This document shows, piece after piece, positions 1 through 9,212 of a stretch of DNA of 64,000 nucleotides. The position numbers and the translations under genes are program-made. Under the pieces are notes generated by a model. The model saw nothing but the letters and a program-made list of their open reading frames with translations. It was not told where the DNA came from and ran no database searches. The first letter of the stretch is position 1. Every line of letters starts with the position of its first letter. The DNA comes from Rikenellaceae bacterium (GTDB lineage: Bacteria; Bacteroidota; Bacteroidia; Bacteroidales; Rikenellaceae). The DNA lies in contig SUZP01000002.1 of the NCBI GenBank assembly GCA_015059865.1, positions 34,106 through 98,105 on the forward strand. Direction: 5' to 3'.

Positions 1-1
1 T

Positions 2-466
2 GATACAATAAGGGTTGTGAGCCTGCATCTGCAAACCACCTCGATAAGCCCTAAGGATACGCAATTTATTGAGCAACACGAGTATATTGGCGACAGGGAG
101 CGCGATAGTAAGTTGCGCAGTATTGTGGAGCGCTTGGTCGAGAATAATCGCAAAAGAGCTGTGCAGGCGGGATTGGTTGCCGATTTTTTGGAGAAGTCGC
201 CCTACACGACTATTGTATGTGGCGATTTTAACGATGTGCCTCTCTCCTACACCTATAATAGTATAAAGAGAGGATTGAATGATACCTTCTCGAAGATGGC
301 AGATGGCTTTGCATACACCTATAATATGAGGTACGGAGTGCTGCGAATAGATAATATATTGGTATCGCCATCGATTGAAGTGGTATCGTACGAGGTGGAT
401 AATAGTGTCGATTTTTCAGACCATTATCCTGTGATTTCGAGAGTAAAGTTTAATCCAAACATATAA
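2..466 (+). CDS. Endonuclease/exonuclease/phosphatase family protein, C-terminal part
   Basis: The reading frame is open to the left edge, so the gene starts outside the window; about 154 residues of the C-terminal half are visible. The motif GDFNDVP (catalytic Asp and Asn) and the terminal SDHYPV (Asp-His pair) are signatures of the EEP phosphohydrolase fold, which hydrolyses phosphodiester or phosphomonoester bonds with Mg2+. In Bacteroidales such proteins are often exported or membrane-anchored, but the N-terminus is not visible here, so location and substrate stay open. The YhcH-family gene follows after 2 bases, so the two are probably co-transcribed. Confidence 0.85.
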   Translation, partial: DTIRVVSLHLQTTSISPKDTQFIEQHEYIGDRERDSKLRSIVERLVENNRKRAVQAGLVADFLEKSPYTTIVCGDFNDVPLSYTYNSIKRGLNDTFSKMADGFAYTYNMRYGVLRIDNILVSPSIEVVSYEVDNSVDFSDHYPVISRVKFNPNI

Positions 467-468
467 CT

Positions 469-915
469 ATGATTGTAGATTCTATAAAAAATGGTGAGTT
501 GTACTACTCGCTCTCGCCGCGTATCAAGCAGGCGTTTGAGTGGTTGGCTCAAACCGATGTGAAGGCGTTGAGCGCCGGTCGCCACGATATCGATGGCGAT
601 AACCTCTTTGTAAATGTTATGGATGTGGAGCTGAAACCACGCGAGGCTGCGGCTCTCGAAGTGCACGACCGCTATATCGATATACAAGTTATGGTGGGTG
701 ATACGGAGGAGTATGGATGGAGTGAGCGTTGTGACTGCCACTCGCCACGCGAGGAGTTCAATCGCGAGCGCGATGTGCAATTCTTTACCGACACTCCGCA
801 GACCTTCTTCGCGCTGAATGAGCGACAGTTCGCTATCTTCTTTCCAGAGGATGCTCACGCGCCAATGTTGGGCAAAGGCTCGGTACGCAAGTTGATATTT
901 AAGTTGCTTATCTAA
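469..915 (+). CDS. YhcH/YjgK/YiaL family protein (DUF386)
   Basis: A 148-residue protein, full length for the YhcH/EbgC-like family, a cupin-like beta-barrel that binds a metal. The conserved stretches EVHDRYIDIQ and FPEDAHAPM carry the acidic and histidine residues that form the metal site in this family. Members are linked to sugar catabolism, for example sialic-acid operons and EbgC, where mutarotase- or isomerase-like roles have been proposed; the substrate cannot be read from the sequence. The start is 2 bases after the preceding gene. A rho-independent terminator follows at 996-1033. Confidence 0.85.
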   Translation: MIVDSIKNGELYYSLSPRIKQAFEWLAQTDVKALSAGRHDIDGDNLFVNVMDVELKPREAAALEVHDRYIDIQVMVGDTEEYGWSERCDCHSPREEFNRERDVQFFTDTPQTFFALNERQFAIFFPEDAHAPMLGKGSVRKLIFKLLI

Positions 916-1205
916 AACTTTAAGTAGCGACAGCTACATAAAATTAGAATTATTTATTGTCGGCAGCCACGAGATGTGGCGCATCACAAAAGAGCGACCT
1001 TCGGGAGAGTACGCAGTGTACAGCCCGAAGGTCTTTACTTTTTAGAGATGTGCCGCAGATTGCGGCTTATCACAAGAGATGACTAACTTTGATTTTAAAC
1101 TGATGAGAGCAAGACAAACAAAGAGCCGAGTGCGCAGCATACTTGGCGTATGTGAGCAACTCGGCTACAGTAGTTTAACGCAGCTATCGCTGCTTAAAAT
1201 CAAAA
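916..1205. other. Intergenic array of small stem-loops
   Basis: This 290-base gap between converging genes holds about six short palindromes: GTAGC/GCTAC near 929-941, GCCAC/GTGGC near 966-980, the terminator at 996-1033, GCCGC/GCGGC near 1052-1066, AGCCGAGT/ACTCGGCT at 1124-1131 and 1159-1166 (with an inner CATAC/GTATG), and GCAGC/GCTGC near 1180-1193. The 1124-1166 hairpin could end transcripts of the minus-strand transporter. I see no ORF with family features here. Confidence 0.5.
996..1044 (+). terminator. Intrinsic terminator after the YhcH gene
   Basis: A perfect 10-bp stem (GACCTTCGGG at 996-1005 with CCCGAAGGTC at 1024-1033) is followed by a T-rich tract (TTTACTTTTT). It suits termination of the EEP-YhcH operon. 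Confidence 0.7.
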
Positions 1206-2495
1206 TTACTCGGTTGGGATGTTTTTGTTTACATTCTTCGAACCTGCAAGAGCGTAGAAGAGAAGATATGCAAGACCTGCAACCACTACCCAGTAGCTTA
1301 CGAGATAGTTGCCTGTCCAATCGACAACGGCATTCTGAACGAATGGAAGGATACCACCACCGCAAACGAGTGCCATAAAGATACCCGATGCCTTCTCGGT
1401 ATACTTGCCGAGTCCCTCAACTGCGAGGTTGAAGATGCCACCCCACATTACAGATGTGCAGAGTCCGCAGAGTACGAGAAGAGCTGCATTTACAGGTACA
1501 GATGCCATACCGAAGCCTGCTGTACCCTTGAATACAGGGAGATTGACAGCGGTAGCAGGAGAGAGGAACATTGCACCAAGCACAAGGCACAAACCTACAA
1601 CCGACACAGTGGTAAGCATTGTCTTTGCAGAGACCTTTGCGCCAAGGGCTGCACCCAAGAGACGACCTACGAGCATAAGCAGCCAATAGGTAGCGGTAAC
1701 TGTTCCTGCGATAGCCTCAGCACCCTCGGTAACGCTCAAACCGCCATTCTGCAACCACTTCTGCAATACATTTGGAATACCAACCTCGACACCTACATAG
1801 ATGAAGATACCGATAGCTCCGAGTACGAAGTGACGGAACGACATTGGACCATACTGCGACTGCTCGGCAGCCTTAGTCTCAGCAGCAGGGTTTTCAGGAA
1901 TTTTAGTCAAGAGGATAACCACAAATGCAACAGCGAAGATTGCAAGAGCGATATACATCAATGGGAACACTTGACTAATCTTTGCATCAACGATGCTCGG
2001 TACGAACACACCGGTCAAGAAGATAACAGCAGTACCCATCAACGAGTTGAACGAGCCACCCACCTGAACGAGCTGGTTACCGCGGTTACCACCGCCACCG
2101 AGTTTGTTAAGCATTGGATTAACCACGATGTTGAGCATACACATCGAGAAACCTGCTACGAATGCACCGAGCAAGTATACTCCGAATGCGAGGTTGCCCT
2201 CCAAAAGACCTGCGATGGTCTGAATACCAACGCCAGTAAAGCCGACAGCCACAGCTGCAAGAGCAGTAAACTTGTAGCCCTTTTTCTGCAAGAGATTACC
2301 AGCAGGAATACCCATAATAGCGTATGCAATAAAGTTGCACAACACGCCAAGAGTACCCATCCAGTTAGCTACTTGGAACTGATTTTTAAGAATATCGCCC
2401 ATTGGCGATGCAAGGTTTGTGACAAACGAAATCATACCGAAGAGCAAGATACACACGATAATCGCTGGCACATTCGAGTTTTGTTTTTGTGACAT
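1206..2495 (-). CDS. MFS sugar transporter, FucP/FHS-like
   Basis: A 429-residue protein, very hydrophobic with about twelve membrane segments, matching the fucose:H+ symporter (FHS) branch of the major facilitator superfamily. The N-terminal pattern (first helix ending in a TNLASPMG-like loop, then a GIPAG segment) and the glycine-rich cytoplasmic loop GGGGNRGNQLVQ fit this branch. It would import a monosaccharide across the inner membrane by proton symport. The YhcH-type gene it converges with also suggests sugar metabolism, but the substrate is inferred only at the class level. The start ATG is at 2495, with heptamer repeats just upstream. Confidence 0.85.
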   Translation of the reverse strand: MSQKQNSNVPAIIVCILLFGMISFVTNLASPMGDILKNQFQVANWMGTLGVLCNFIAYAIMGIPAGNLLQKKGYKFTALAAVAVGFTGVGIQTIAGLLEGNLAFGVYLLGAFVAGFSMCMLNIVVNPMLNKLGGGGNRGNQLVQVGGSFNSLMGTAVIFLTGVFVPSIVDAKISQVFPLMYIALAIFAVAFVVILLTKIPENPAAETKAAEQSQYGPMSFRHFVLGAIGIFIYVGVEVGIPNVLQKWLQNGGLSVTEGAEAIAGTVTATYWLLMLVGRLLGAALGAKVSAKTMLTTVSVVGLCLVLGAMFLSPATAVNLPVFKGTAGFGMASVPVNAALLVLCGLCTSVMWGGIFNLAVEGLGKYTEKASGIFMALVCGGGILPFVQNAVVDWTGNYLVSYWVVVAGLAYLLFYALAGSKNVNKNIPTE

Positions 2496-2542
2496 AAAAT
2501 TTTAGTTTTATTGGTTAAAAAATAAAAAGTCTCTTTTGTATT

Positions 2543-2640
2543 AAGACGAGAGACGAAAGACGAGAGACGAGAGTTTTAATGCAAAATTCAAAATTCAAAA
2601 TGCAGAATGCAAAATTTTTTCAACTACTCACTACTTTCTA
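2543..2640. repeat. Composite heptamer-period repeat
   Basis: Three blocks with a strict 7-base period follow one another. Block one is 2543-2577 (units like AAGACGA and GAGACGA), block two 2579-2613 (units like ATTCAAA and ATGCAAA), and block three 2621-2634 (CAACTAC, TCACTAC). Block one recurs almost exactly at 36055-36091 (one mismatch in 37). Block two recurs as its reverse complement near 58784-58825. All lie between genes apart from the folB overlap. Confidence 0.8.
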
Positions 2641-2664
2641 ATAAAAAGTTTTCTGTTCTCCGTT

Positions 2665-3654
2665 TTATCTATCGCGCTCAACTACATATTCGCACAACGC
2701 CAACAGCGAGTTGCGATACTCCGACTCCTCGCACACCGATAGAGCCGACATAGCTCGTTGTAAGTAGGCTTGTACTGTTTCGCGTGCAAGTTCTACACCT
2801 TTGTATTCTTGAACTTTTCCCTGAATATAGGCGACACTCTCCTCACTTTCGGCACAGAGTGGCAGGTGACGCATAATCTCCGACCTCTCCTCCTCCGACG
2901 CTCGCTCCAACACCTCAATCAATGGGAGTGTAATCTTACGCTCTCGCAGGTCGTTGGCAGCGGGTTTTCCGGTGTTATTGTTCGGCACAAAGTCGAGAAT
3001 ATCATCTACAATCTGAAAAGCCATACCAAGCATCTTGCCAAAGGTGCGCATTGCAGCCACCTTCTCTGGCGAAGCACCCACCGAGATTGCACCCACCGAG
3101 CCGCAAACCGAGAATAGGGAGGCGGTCTTTTTGTAGATTATATCGAGATAGTTCTCGCGCGAGGTGTCCAACTTCGAGGCGTGGTCGCTCTGAATTAGCT
3201 CGCCCTCACACAACGAAGACATTGCTCCAATGATATGTGTAAGCAGGTCATACTGACCACTTTGCAAGCCGATATTCATATTGCGAGCAAGGATATAGTC
3301 ACCGATAATCACCGCATTGCGCGACTGCCAACGGGCATTTACCGAGGCCTGACCGCGACGCAAGTTCGACTCATCGATTACATCGTCGTGAATAAGCGAG
3401 GCCACATGTATCATCTCCACCAACATCGCAGCCAACATCGTGCGTTTTCCGAAGTTTCCCGTAGCGGATGTTGCTCCTGCGGCGAGCATTACGACAATAG
3501 GGCGCAACCCTTTACCTCTCGAAGAGAGAACATATTCGAGCATATCGCCTATGAGAGTACCCTCCGTCTCGCTAAAATTTTTGCGTACAAAGGCGTCAAA
3601 TTCCTCAATATAGCCCTCGATAGGTTTACGAATTTGGTCAAGTGTTGTAGTCAT
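2665..3654 (-). CDS. Polyprenyl diphosphate synthase (IspB-like)
   Basis: A trans-isoprenyl diphosphate synthase of about 329 residues. It carries both aspartate-rich motifs: DDVID (residues 90-94, first DDxxD) after the SLIH helix, and VDDILD in the second half. It condenses isopentenyl diphosphate onto an allylic diphosphate to build the long chain used for menaquinone side chains, at the cytosolic face of the membrane. A longer frame would start at 3675, but a TATCTTTG promoter element lies at 3673-3680 on this strand, so transcription begins downstream of that codon; the ATG at 3654 (MTTTLDQ) is the better start. Chain length cannot be told from the sequence. Confidence 0.88.
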   Translation of the reverse strand: MTTTLDQIRKPIEGYIEEFDAFVRKNFSETEGTLIGDMLEYVLSSRGKGLRPIVVMLAAGATSATGNFGKRTMLAAMLVEMIHVASLIHDDVIDESNLRRGQASVNARWQSRNAVIIGDYILARNMNIGLQSGQYDLLTHIIGAMSSLCEGELIQSDHASKLDTSRENYLDIIYKKTASLFSVCGSVGAISVGASPEKVAAMRTFGKMLGMAFQIVDDILDFVPNNNTGKPAANDLRERKITLPLIEVLERASEEERSEIMRHLPLCAESEESVAYIQGKVQEYKGVELARETVQAYLQRAMSALSVCEESEYRNSLLALCEYVVERDR

Positions 3655-3672
3655 AAAGGTCTTATATCTGAA

Positions 3673-3730
3673 CAAAGATAGTTAATTTTCCTCAGATTTG
3701 CCCAAAAAAGCGAATTTTTTTCTAACTTTG
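3673..3730. promoter_or_regulatory. Divergent promoters for polyprenyl synthase and yfhO
   Basis: On the minus strand TATCTTTG lies at 3673-3680. On the plus strand TAACTTTG lies at 3723-3730, with TTTG at 3697-3700 (22-base spacing). Both match the Bacteroidetes TTTG/TAnnTTTG promoter form. Confidence 0.7.
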
Positions 3731-3748
3731 AGCGTTATTTAATCAGTT

Positions 3749-6220
3749 ATGATGGGAAAATTTCAAAAAATACTACACTACGCACTACCAACCATAGTAG
3801 CTGTATTGCTCTTTGGGGGTGTATCAATCATCGGTTTTGCACCGCAGTTGGAGGGGCGTGTGCTACCTCAACACGACATCCGCCAATTCGACGGCATGTC
3901 GCGCGATATACGCGAATGTAGAGCCGACTTCAACGAGGACCCACAGTGGACAGGTGCGATGTTCTCGGGTATGCCAGCCTATCAAATTAATATCAAATAC
4001 CCTACTCAGATTATCAAACGCGCGGTCGATTGGGTTCAGTCGTTATTCACCGCACCTGCATCAATGCTCTTCTTCGCGATGTTGTCCGCCTTTGTGATGG
4101 CGTTGTTGATGGGTATGTCGGCGTGGGTAGGTTTGATTGTTGGCTTGGCATACGGTCTTTCGACCTATTTCTTCCTAATTATCGGAGCTGGACACATTAC
4201 CAAGATGTGGGCATTGGTCTATGCCCCGGCAATGCTCGGAGCGATACACCACACCCTGCGTCGAAATATGTGGGTTGGAGGTGCTTTAACTGCCCTCTTC
4301 GCCTCGCTCGAAGCAGGCGCAAACCATCCTCAGATAACATACTATTTCGTCTTAGCAGCCGTAGCGCTCTTTATCTCGGAGGCGGTTTTTGCAATCAAAA
4401 ATAGGATATGCAAAGATTTTGCACAGCGTACTGCAGTGTTGATTGGAGCTGCAATTTTGGCACTTGGAGCTAACTTCGCGCCACTCTACTACACCATGCA
4501 GCACACCTCCGACACCACACGCGGAGGAAGTGCACTTACAGCCGATGGGGAGCGTAAAGGTTTAGATATCGACTACGCCACAGCGTGGAGCTACGGCGTT
4601 GCGGAGAGTTGGAATATGCTTATACCCGACTTTATGGGTGGCGATTCAGGCGCAACATTCTCGCGCGATGGCGAGGTTGCCGATGCGCTCAACGAGATTG
4701 GTGTAGATAGGCGCGTAGCACAACAGCTGCCGACATATTGGGGCGAACAGCCCTACACCGCAGGACCGACATACCTCGGAGCTGTGGCGATATTTCTTGC
4801 ATTGCTGGGACTAATCCTCGCCGCACCACGCGACCGCTGGTGGGTATTGGCGGCAACGATACTTGCACTCTTAATGTCGTGGGGCTACCACGCAATGTGG
4901 TTTACGGAGTTTTGCTTCAAATATCTGCCTCTCTACAACAAGTTCCGCGCTGTATCGACTGCGCTGGTGGTTGTTGAGTGGAGCGTACCTCTTTTGGCTG
5001 GCGTTGCCCTGTGGCAACTCTACCAAAAGTGGGAGAATAGAAAATACCTTGTGCGCGCCATCGCCACTGCGGCGGGCATTACGGCGGGCGTATGCCTAAT
5101 TTTTGCCGTTGGCGGCTCCTCGATGTTCGACTTTGGGCGCGAGCAGGATGGGGCGATGATGAGTGAGCAGTTCCGCTATATGTTGCAGGGTATGGAGGGG
5201 GGCAACGACCTCATAGCTCGCGGTATGCACTCCGAGCTCGGCTACCGAGTGGGCGATGCAATGGCGGCAGAGCGTGCTGCAATTCTCTCGGCTGACGCGT
5301 GGCGTTCGTTGCTACTTATCCTATTGGCAGCCTCTGCATTGCTTGGTGCGCTATACCTCAACAAGAGGTGGCGCCCTGCGGCATTGGCAGCTGTGGCACT
5401 CTTGATTGTGGTGGATATTCTGCCTATAAATCTGCGTTACCTCCCATACGAAACATTCGTAGCAAAGCGCAACACCGAGATACGCCCAACGGCAGCTGAC
5501 AAGCAGATTATGGCAGACAAGGAGCTTGGGTATCGCGTCTTAAACCTCTCGGTATCGCCATTCAACGATGCCACAACCTCGATGTTCCATCGCTCGGTCG
5601 GAGGTTATCACGGAGCTAAGATGGGGCGTTACCAAGATTTGATTGACTACCATCTCAACAAGGGCAACGAGGGTGTTCTCGATATGCTCAACACAAAGTA
5701 TATCATAACACAAGAGGGAGATGTTGTCGAGCGTACAACCGCCAACGGTGCTGCTTGGTTTGTGCAGAATATCGAGATTGTTGAGAGTGCCAACGAGGAG
5801 TTGGCGGCACTTGGCGCAGTAGACCTAAAAACCACCGCCGTAGCCGAGGCTGGTGCGCCACGACCACAAATCGAGGGTAGCGGCATAATCGAATTGAAAG
5901 AGTATCGACCAAATCGTCTTCTCTACGAATATACTCTGACAGGCAGTACTGGCGTAGCCGTATTCTCCGAGATTTACTACGACAAGGGGTGGCAGGCATA
6001 CCTCGACGGCGAGCCTTGCGACTCGTTCCGTGCAGACTATCTGCTTCGTGCAATGGTCTTGCCTGAGGGCACACACACCGTAGAGTGGCGTTTCCGCGCG
6101 CCAAATTGGGGTTTGGCAGGGGCAATTACACTTATTTGCTCAATTTTGATTATCTTAGCACTCACAACAATCGTAATTTACAGATATTATGGCTGCTCAA
6201 AGAAGAAACATCTCGCGTAG
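3749..6220 (+). CDS. YfhO family integral membrane protein
   Basis: An 823-residue polytopic protein with roughly a dozen membrane segments and a C-terminal extracytoplasmic region of about 250 residues. The N-terminal signature (APQLEGRVLPQHD, then a WTGAMFSGMPAYQI-like stretch) is characteristic of Bacteroidetes YfhO proteins, a GT-C-fold family related to membrane glycosyltransferases; in Firmicutes YfhO acts in lipoteichoic acid glycosylation. The donor and acceptor here are unknown. The 3' end overlaps the ftsX start by 32 bases, which implies translational coupling. Two adjacent ATGs (3749 and 3752) are possible starts. Confidence 0.85.
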   Translation: MMGKFQKILHYALPTIVAVLLFGGVSIIGFAPQLEGRVLPQHDIRQFDGMSRDIRECRADFNEDPQWTGAMFSGMPAYQINIKYPTQIIKRAVDWVQSLFTAPASMLFFAMLSAFVMALLMGMSAWVGLIVGLAYGLSTYFFLIIGAGHITKMWALVYAPAMLGAIHHTLRRNMWVGGALTALFASLEAGANHPQITYYFVLAAVALFISEAVFAIKNRICKDFAQRTAVLIGAAILALGANFAPLYYTMQHTSDTTRGGSALTADGERKGLDIDYATAWSYGVAESWNMLIPDFMGGDSGATFSRDGEVADALNEIGVDRRVAQQLPTYWGEQPYTAGPTYLGAVAIFLALLGLILAAPRDRWWVLAATILALLMSWGYHAMWFTEFCFKYLPLYNKFRAVSTALVVVEWSVPLLAGVALWQLYQKWENRKYLVRAIATAAGITAGVCLIFAVGGSSMFDFGREQDGAMMSEQFRYMLQGMEGGNDLIARGMHSELGYRVGDAMAAERAAILSADAWRSLLLILLAASALLGALYLNKRWRPAALAAVALLIVVDILPINLRYLPYETFVAKRNTEIRPTAADKQIMADKELGYRVLNLSVSPFNDATTSMFHRSVGGYHGAKMGRYQDLIDYHLNKGNEGVLDMLNTKYIITQEGDVVERTTANGAAWFVQNIEIVESANEELAALGAVDLKTTAVAEAGAPRPQIEGSGIIELKEYRPNRLLYEYTLTGSTGVAVFSEIYYDKGWQAYLDGEPCDSFRADYLLRAMVLPEGTHTVEWRFRAPNWGLAGAITLICSILIILALTTIVIYRYYGCSKKKHLA

Positions 6221-7073
6221 GGTACGCTTTTCGTATGCTACCTCAACTATAAGTATGACGCTCGTATTGTTCCTGCTCGGAGCAATAGGCTTCATAATGG
6301 CAAATATCTTCTCGACAACGAAGCGTATGCGCGAGAGCGTAACGATGATTGTCGAGTTGAAAGATAACCTCACCGAGGCGGAGCGTGACACAGTGGCGGT
6401 ACGGCTTGCCGAGAGTGATATGGTCGCCTCGCTGAAATTTGTATCGAAGGAGGAGAAGGCCGAAGACGAGGAGTTTAAGCGCGTGTTCAACATCGACATC
6501 AAGGGTGTTTTGGGCGAAAATCCTCTACCCGACTCATACGATGTAACCCTCTCGGCACTCTCATCGGATAAGGCTCAGCTCGAACGCTTTGCCGAGGAGG
6601 CTCGCAAGATTGAGGGAGTGAGCTTCGTCACCTATCCGCAGAGCTTTATCGAGGAGATGCACTCCACGCTCGATATCTTGCAGTTTATAATGGCTCTATT
6701 TGGTGGGGCATTGTTGGTGGTGTCGTTTGTACTGCTGAATAACACCGTACGATTGGCCGTATACTCGCAGCACGAATTGATAAATACGCTGAAAGCGGTC
6801 GGAGCGACCAAGTGGTTTATAATGCGACCATTCGCAAGACGAAGTGCTTTGCAGGGCTTTTTTGCAGGTCTTATAGCAGCAGCTTTGCTCGGTGGTGCGC
6901 TCTATGGTTTGGACTACGCTGTACCGAGTGTAGGCATCTTCCCAAAGTGGGAGGAGGCCGGCTTTATCGCTGCAACAATGGTGGTTGTAGGCATTGTCGT
7001 AGCAACTGTGTGTACACTCCCTGTGGTAAACCGATTTGTAAATATGAAGTCAAATAAAATACACCTCTATTAG
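6189..7073 (+). CDS. ftsX: Cell division ABC transporter permease FtsX
   Basis: A 294-residue protein with the FtsX layout: a short cytoplasmic N-terminus, a first membrane helix at about 18-40, a periplasmic domain of about 110 residues, then three more helices carrying the FtsX/MacB permease fold (motif NTVRLAVYSQHELINTLKAVGAT, the coupling region). With the FtsE ATPase it signals to peptidoglycan hydrolases at the division site. ftsE is not in this window; an EnvC-like activator candidate lies at 28386. It starts inside the 3' end of the YfhO gene, with DUF3098 immediately after, an order common in Bacteroidales. Confidence 0.92.
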   Translation: MAAQRRNISRRVRFSYATSTISMTLVLFLLGAIGFIMANIFSTTKRMRESVTMIVELKDNLTEAERDTVAVRLAESDMVASLKFVSKEEKAEDEEFKRVFNIDIKGVLGENPLPDSYDVTLSALSSDKAQLERFAEEARKIEGVSFVTYPQSFIEEMHSTLDILQFIMALFGGALLVVSFVLLNNTVRLAVYSQHELINTLKAVGATKWFIMRPFARRSALQGFFAGLIAAALLGGALYGLDYAVPSVGIFPKWEEAGFIAATMVVVGIVVATVCTLPVVNRFVNMKSNKIHLY

Positions 7074-7074
7074 T

Positions 7075-7326
7075 ATGAAATGGTTTAATCGTATCGAAGA
7101 TAAAAACGATAAAAAAATGCCCCTCACAATGCGCAACTATGTGTTGATGCTTGTGGGAGCAATAGTTATAGTATTAGGATTTGTACTGATGTCGGGCGGT
7201 ACAGTTGCAACCCCTGAGGAGTTCTCCTACGACATCTTCTCGTGGCGCAGGATTACACTCGCACCAATCCTTGTCGTGGCAGGCTTTGCCTTCGAGATAT
7301 ACGCTATCTTGAAGCGATTTAATTAG
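7075..7326 (+). CDS. DUF3098 family membrane protein
   Basis: An 83-residue protein with two predicted membrane helices (about 22-42 and 58-78) separated by a TPEEFSYDIFSWRRITLAP segment, as in the Bacteroidetes DUF3098 family. It follows ftsX by one base, its usual neighbour, so a role in the division or envelope machinery is likely but unproven. Its 3' end overlaps the end of the convergent gene at 7319 by 8 bases. Confidence 0.85.
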   Translation: MKWFNRIEDKNDKKMPLTMRNYVLMLVGAIVIVLGFVLMSGGTVATPEEFSYDIFSWRRITLAPILVVAGFAFEIYAILKRFN

Positions 7327-7897
7327 CCATCTCGTTGGTCACCTCACCCAGATTTACCTTCTCGAACTTGTAGCCAAGGCGATGCAACTCCATTGCAGCA
7401 CCTATGCGGAACAATACGCGTGTGGTGCGTGCAAAGATGTAGAAGGCCTTGGTGCTCTGCGCCTCGGTATCTTCGCGGCGGATGTAGGTTATCGCTGTAT
7501 TGGCGCAACGGCGCATCATATCCTCAATCTTCTGCGACGGCTCCTCTTCGAGCGATAAGCCGAGTATATCTTGCAGAATATGCTCATCCATATCGTCAAA
7601 GCCCTGTTCTCCGTGCAACTTTGCGTAGGGCTCGGTGGCGTAGGTTGCCCAATCCTCATCCCAACGATGAGCAACAGCCATACCCACATATCCTGCCCAC
7701 GCAATAGCGGCAGCAGGAAAGGCATTCACCTGTGGCACGGCATCGGCCATATATTCAGGTGCATACTCCTTCCAACGCTCGTCTATGTCGTCAGAGGCAA
7801 GCAGCGTACCCTCCAACATCTTGTGCGAAGTGCACAACCTCAGCAACTCCTTCAAGAGGTTATTCTCGAAGGTGTCGAAATACTCAGTCTGTTCCAT
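7319..7897 (-). CDS. Conserved hypothetical protein
   Basis: A 192-residue soluble protein that I cannot assign to a named family. It is rich in acidic residues and tryptophan (WKEYAPEYM, WAGYVGMAVAHRWDEDW), with no signal peptide, membrane helix or clear catalytic motif. It lies 9 bases downstream of superoxide reductase on the same strand, so the two are probably co-transcribed. The coding pattern (clean start, normal codon use, no overlap with another strong frame) supports a real gene. Confidence 0.65.
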   Translation of the reverse strand: MEQTEYFDTFENNLLKELLRLCTSHKMLEGTLLASDDIDERWKEYAPEYMADAVPQVNAFPAAAIAWAGYVGMAVAHRWDEDWATYATEPYAKLHGEQGFDDMDEHILQDILGLSLEEEPSQKIEDMMRRCANTAITYIRREDTEAQSTKAFYIFARTTRVLFRIGAAMELHRLGYKFEKVNLGEVTNEMAN

Positions 7898-7906
7898 TCT
7901 CTTAGA

Positions 7907-8281
7907 TTAAAGTTCTCTCTTCCATAAGCCGTGGAGGTTGCAGTACTCGTAAACTGCAACGGGCTTGCTGTCGCATACACAAATCGTCGCCTCTGGTTTG
8001 TCGGTCAAATCGACACGGATACCACCCTTCTCGGTCTCAACATAGATGAAGGCGATATGATGCTCAGGCAACATCGGATGTGCCACGCTACCCACCTCAA
8101 CCTTGATATGGTTGTCATCAACAGATGTTACAACGGGGAGGTGCTTCTCGACACTCGCCTCAACGGTATTAGCAACCAACTCCTGCATCTTCTCTCCACA
8201 GCAAACCACAGGAACCTTCGAATCAACAACTTTCTGAATAACATTGCCACAATGAGGGCAAACATAAAACTTTACTGCCAT
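7907..8281 (-). CDS. Desulfoferrodoxin-type superoxide reductase
   Basis: A 124-residue protein from the ATG at 8281 (MAVKFYVCPHCG); a longer frame adds three residues and is less likely. The N-terminal desulforedoxin-like centre has C8, C11, C27 and C28. The neelaredoxin-type active site is complete: E45 and H47 (EKH), H68, H74, C114 and H117 (CNLHG). It reduces superoxide to hydrogen peroxide in the cytoplasm of anaerobes without making oxygen, using electrons from rubredoxin-like donors. It leads a probable two-gene unit with the hypothetical gene at 7319. Confidence 0.93.
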   Translation of the reverse strand: MAVKFYVCPHCGNVIQKVVDSKVPVVCCGEKMQELVANTVEASVEKHLPVVTSVDDNHIKVEVGSVAHPMLPEHHIAFIYVETEKGGIRVDLTDKPEATICVCDSKPVAVYEYCNLHGLWKREL

Positions 8282-8387
8282 ATTACACATTTTTTTAAGG
8301 TTTTATACTTTTATACATATATATTCTATTGAAAATCAATATCATATACTTAGCTATGCAAAACTTCTGCACAGGGGTTATCTCTGC

Positions 8388-9212
8388 TTACATCTCGCGA
8401 TGTACAATATATAAACGCTCGCCTGCGGTGGCATATTGTACGCGCTCCTCTTCGGTGAGGCTCTTTTCGTAATCTACCTCTTCGACCTCGAAACCACACG
8501 AGCGCAAGCGGTCAGCATAATCTGCTCCATAGATACGACGGTGGTCATATTGTCCAAAGATGCGAGCGCGCTCCTCAGGCGATGTTATGGTATCATCCTC
8601 GAAGGTGGTCTCTCGCCCCAACTCCTGCGGCACAAGCACCACGCCCCAGCCACCCTTGCGGAGTATACGATATAGTTCGCGCATAGCCTTGCGGTCATCC
8701 TCCACATGTTCGAGGATATGGTTACATATCACAACATCCACACTCTCATCTTCGAGGGGAATATCCTGAATATCGAAGTGCAACTTTGCTAACGGACTCT
8801 CCAAGTCGGCTGTGAGATAGTTATCGGCGTGTTTATTGCCGTAGTGCTGCTCGAATTTGCGTTTCAGTGCCACCTCAGGAGCGATATGAAGAAGTGTGGG
8901 ATAACCTTGCAGAAGCGTTGTTTCACGCTCAATATAGAGCCACAACAAGCGATGTCGCTCCAAAGCAAGACAGCGAGGACATAGGGCATCGCGGCGTGAT
9001 ACGCCATAGCCATACGGCAGAAATTCGCGCACCTGCTTGTCGCATATCGGGCATCTACGACCTCGCCCTGCATACCACAAGCCAAGTATAGGCACACCAA
9101 CACCTGCAACCCGCTGCAAGAGGGTGCGTGGTATATGGTTTAGCGACCATTTGACTATTTTTTGAACTGCTCCCATATATCGGCTTTTAGCCATTGGTTT
9201 TTTACTCCTCAA
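8388..9212 (-). CDS. SAM-dependent class I methyltransferase with N-terminal zinc-finger-like motif
   Basis: A 274-residue protein. An N-terminal CPIC...CPRC pair (about residues 55-83) looks like a zinc-binding knuckle. The Rossmann methyltransferase core follows, with an ADLESPL acidic motif, the VVICNHILEHVED motif (Methyltransf_11 type) and an LRKGGWGVVLVP strand. The substrate is unknown; close relatives sit in polysaccharide or glycolipid clusters. The ATG at 9212 overlaps the xseB stop by 11 bases; an internal ATG (MAKSRYMG) at 9194 is an alternative start. It is the last gene of the PAP2-xseB-methyltransferase operon. Confidence 0.8.
   Translation of the reverse strand: MRSKKPMAKSRYMGAVQKIVKWSLNHIPRTLLQRVAGVGVPILGLWYAGRGRRCPICDKQVREFLPYGYGVSRRDALCPRCLALERHRLLWLYIERETTLLQGYPTLLHIAPEVALKRKFEQHYGNKHADNYLTADLESPLAKLHFDIQDIPLEDESVDVVICNHILEHVEDDRKAMRELYRILRKGGWGVVLVPQELGRETTFEDDTITSPEERARIFGQYDHRRIYGADYADRLRSCGFEVEEVDYEKSLTEEERVQYATAGERLYIVHREM

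Noticed and set aside
6189..6220. Frameshift between yfhO and ftsX
   Set aside because: The 32-base overlap is a normal coupled overlap; both proteins are full length for their families.
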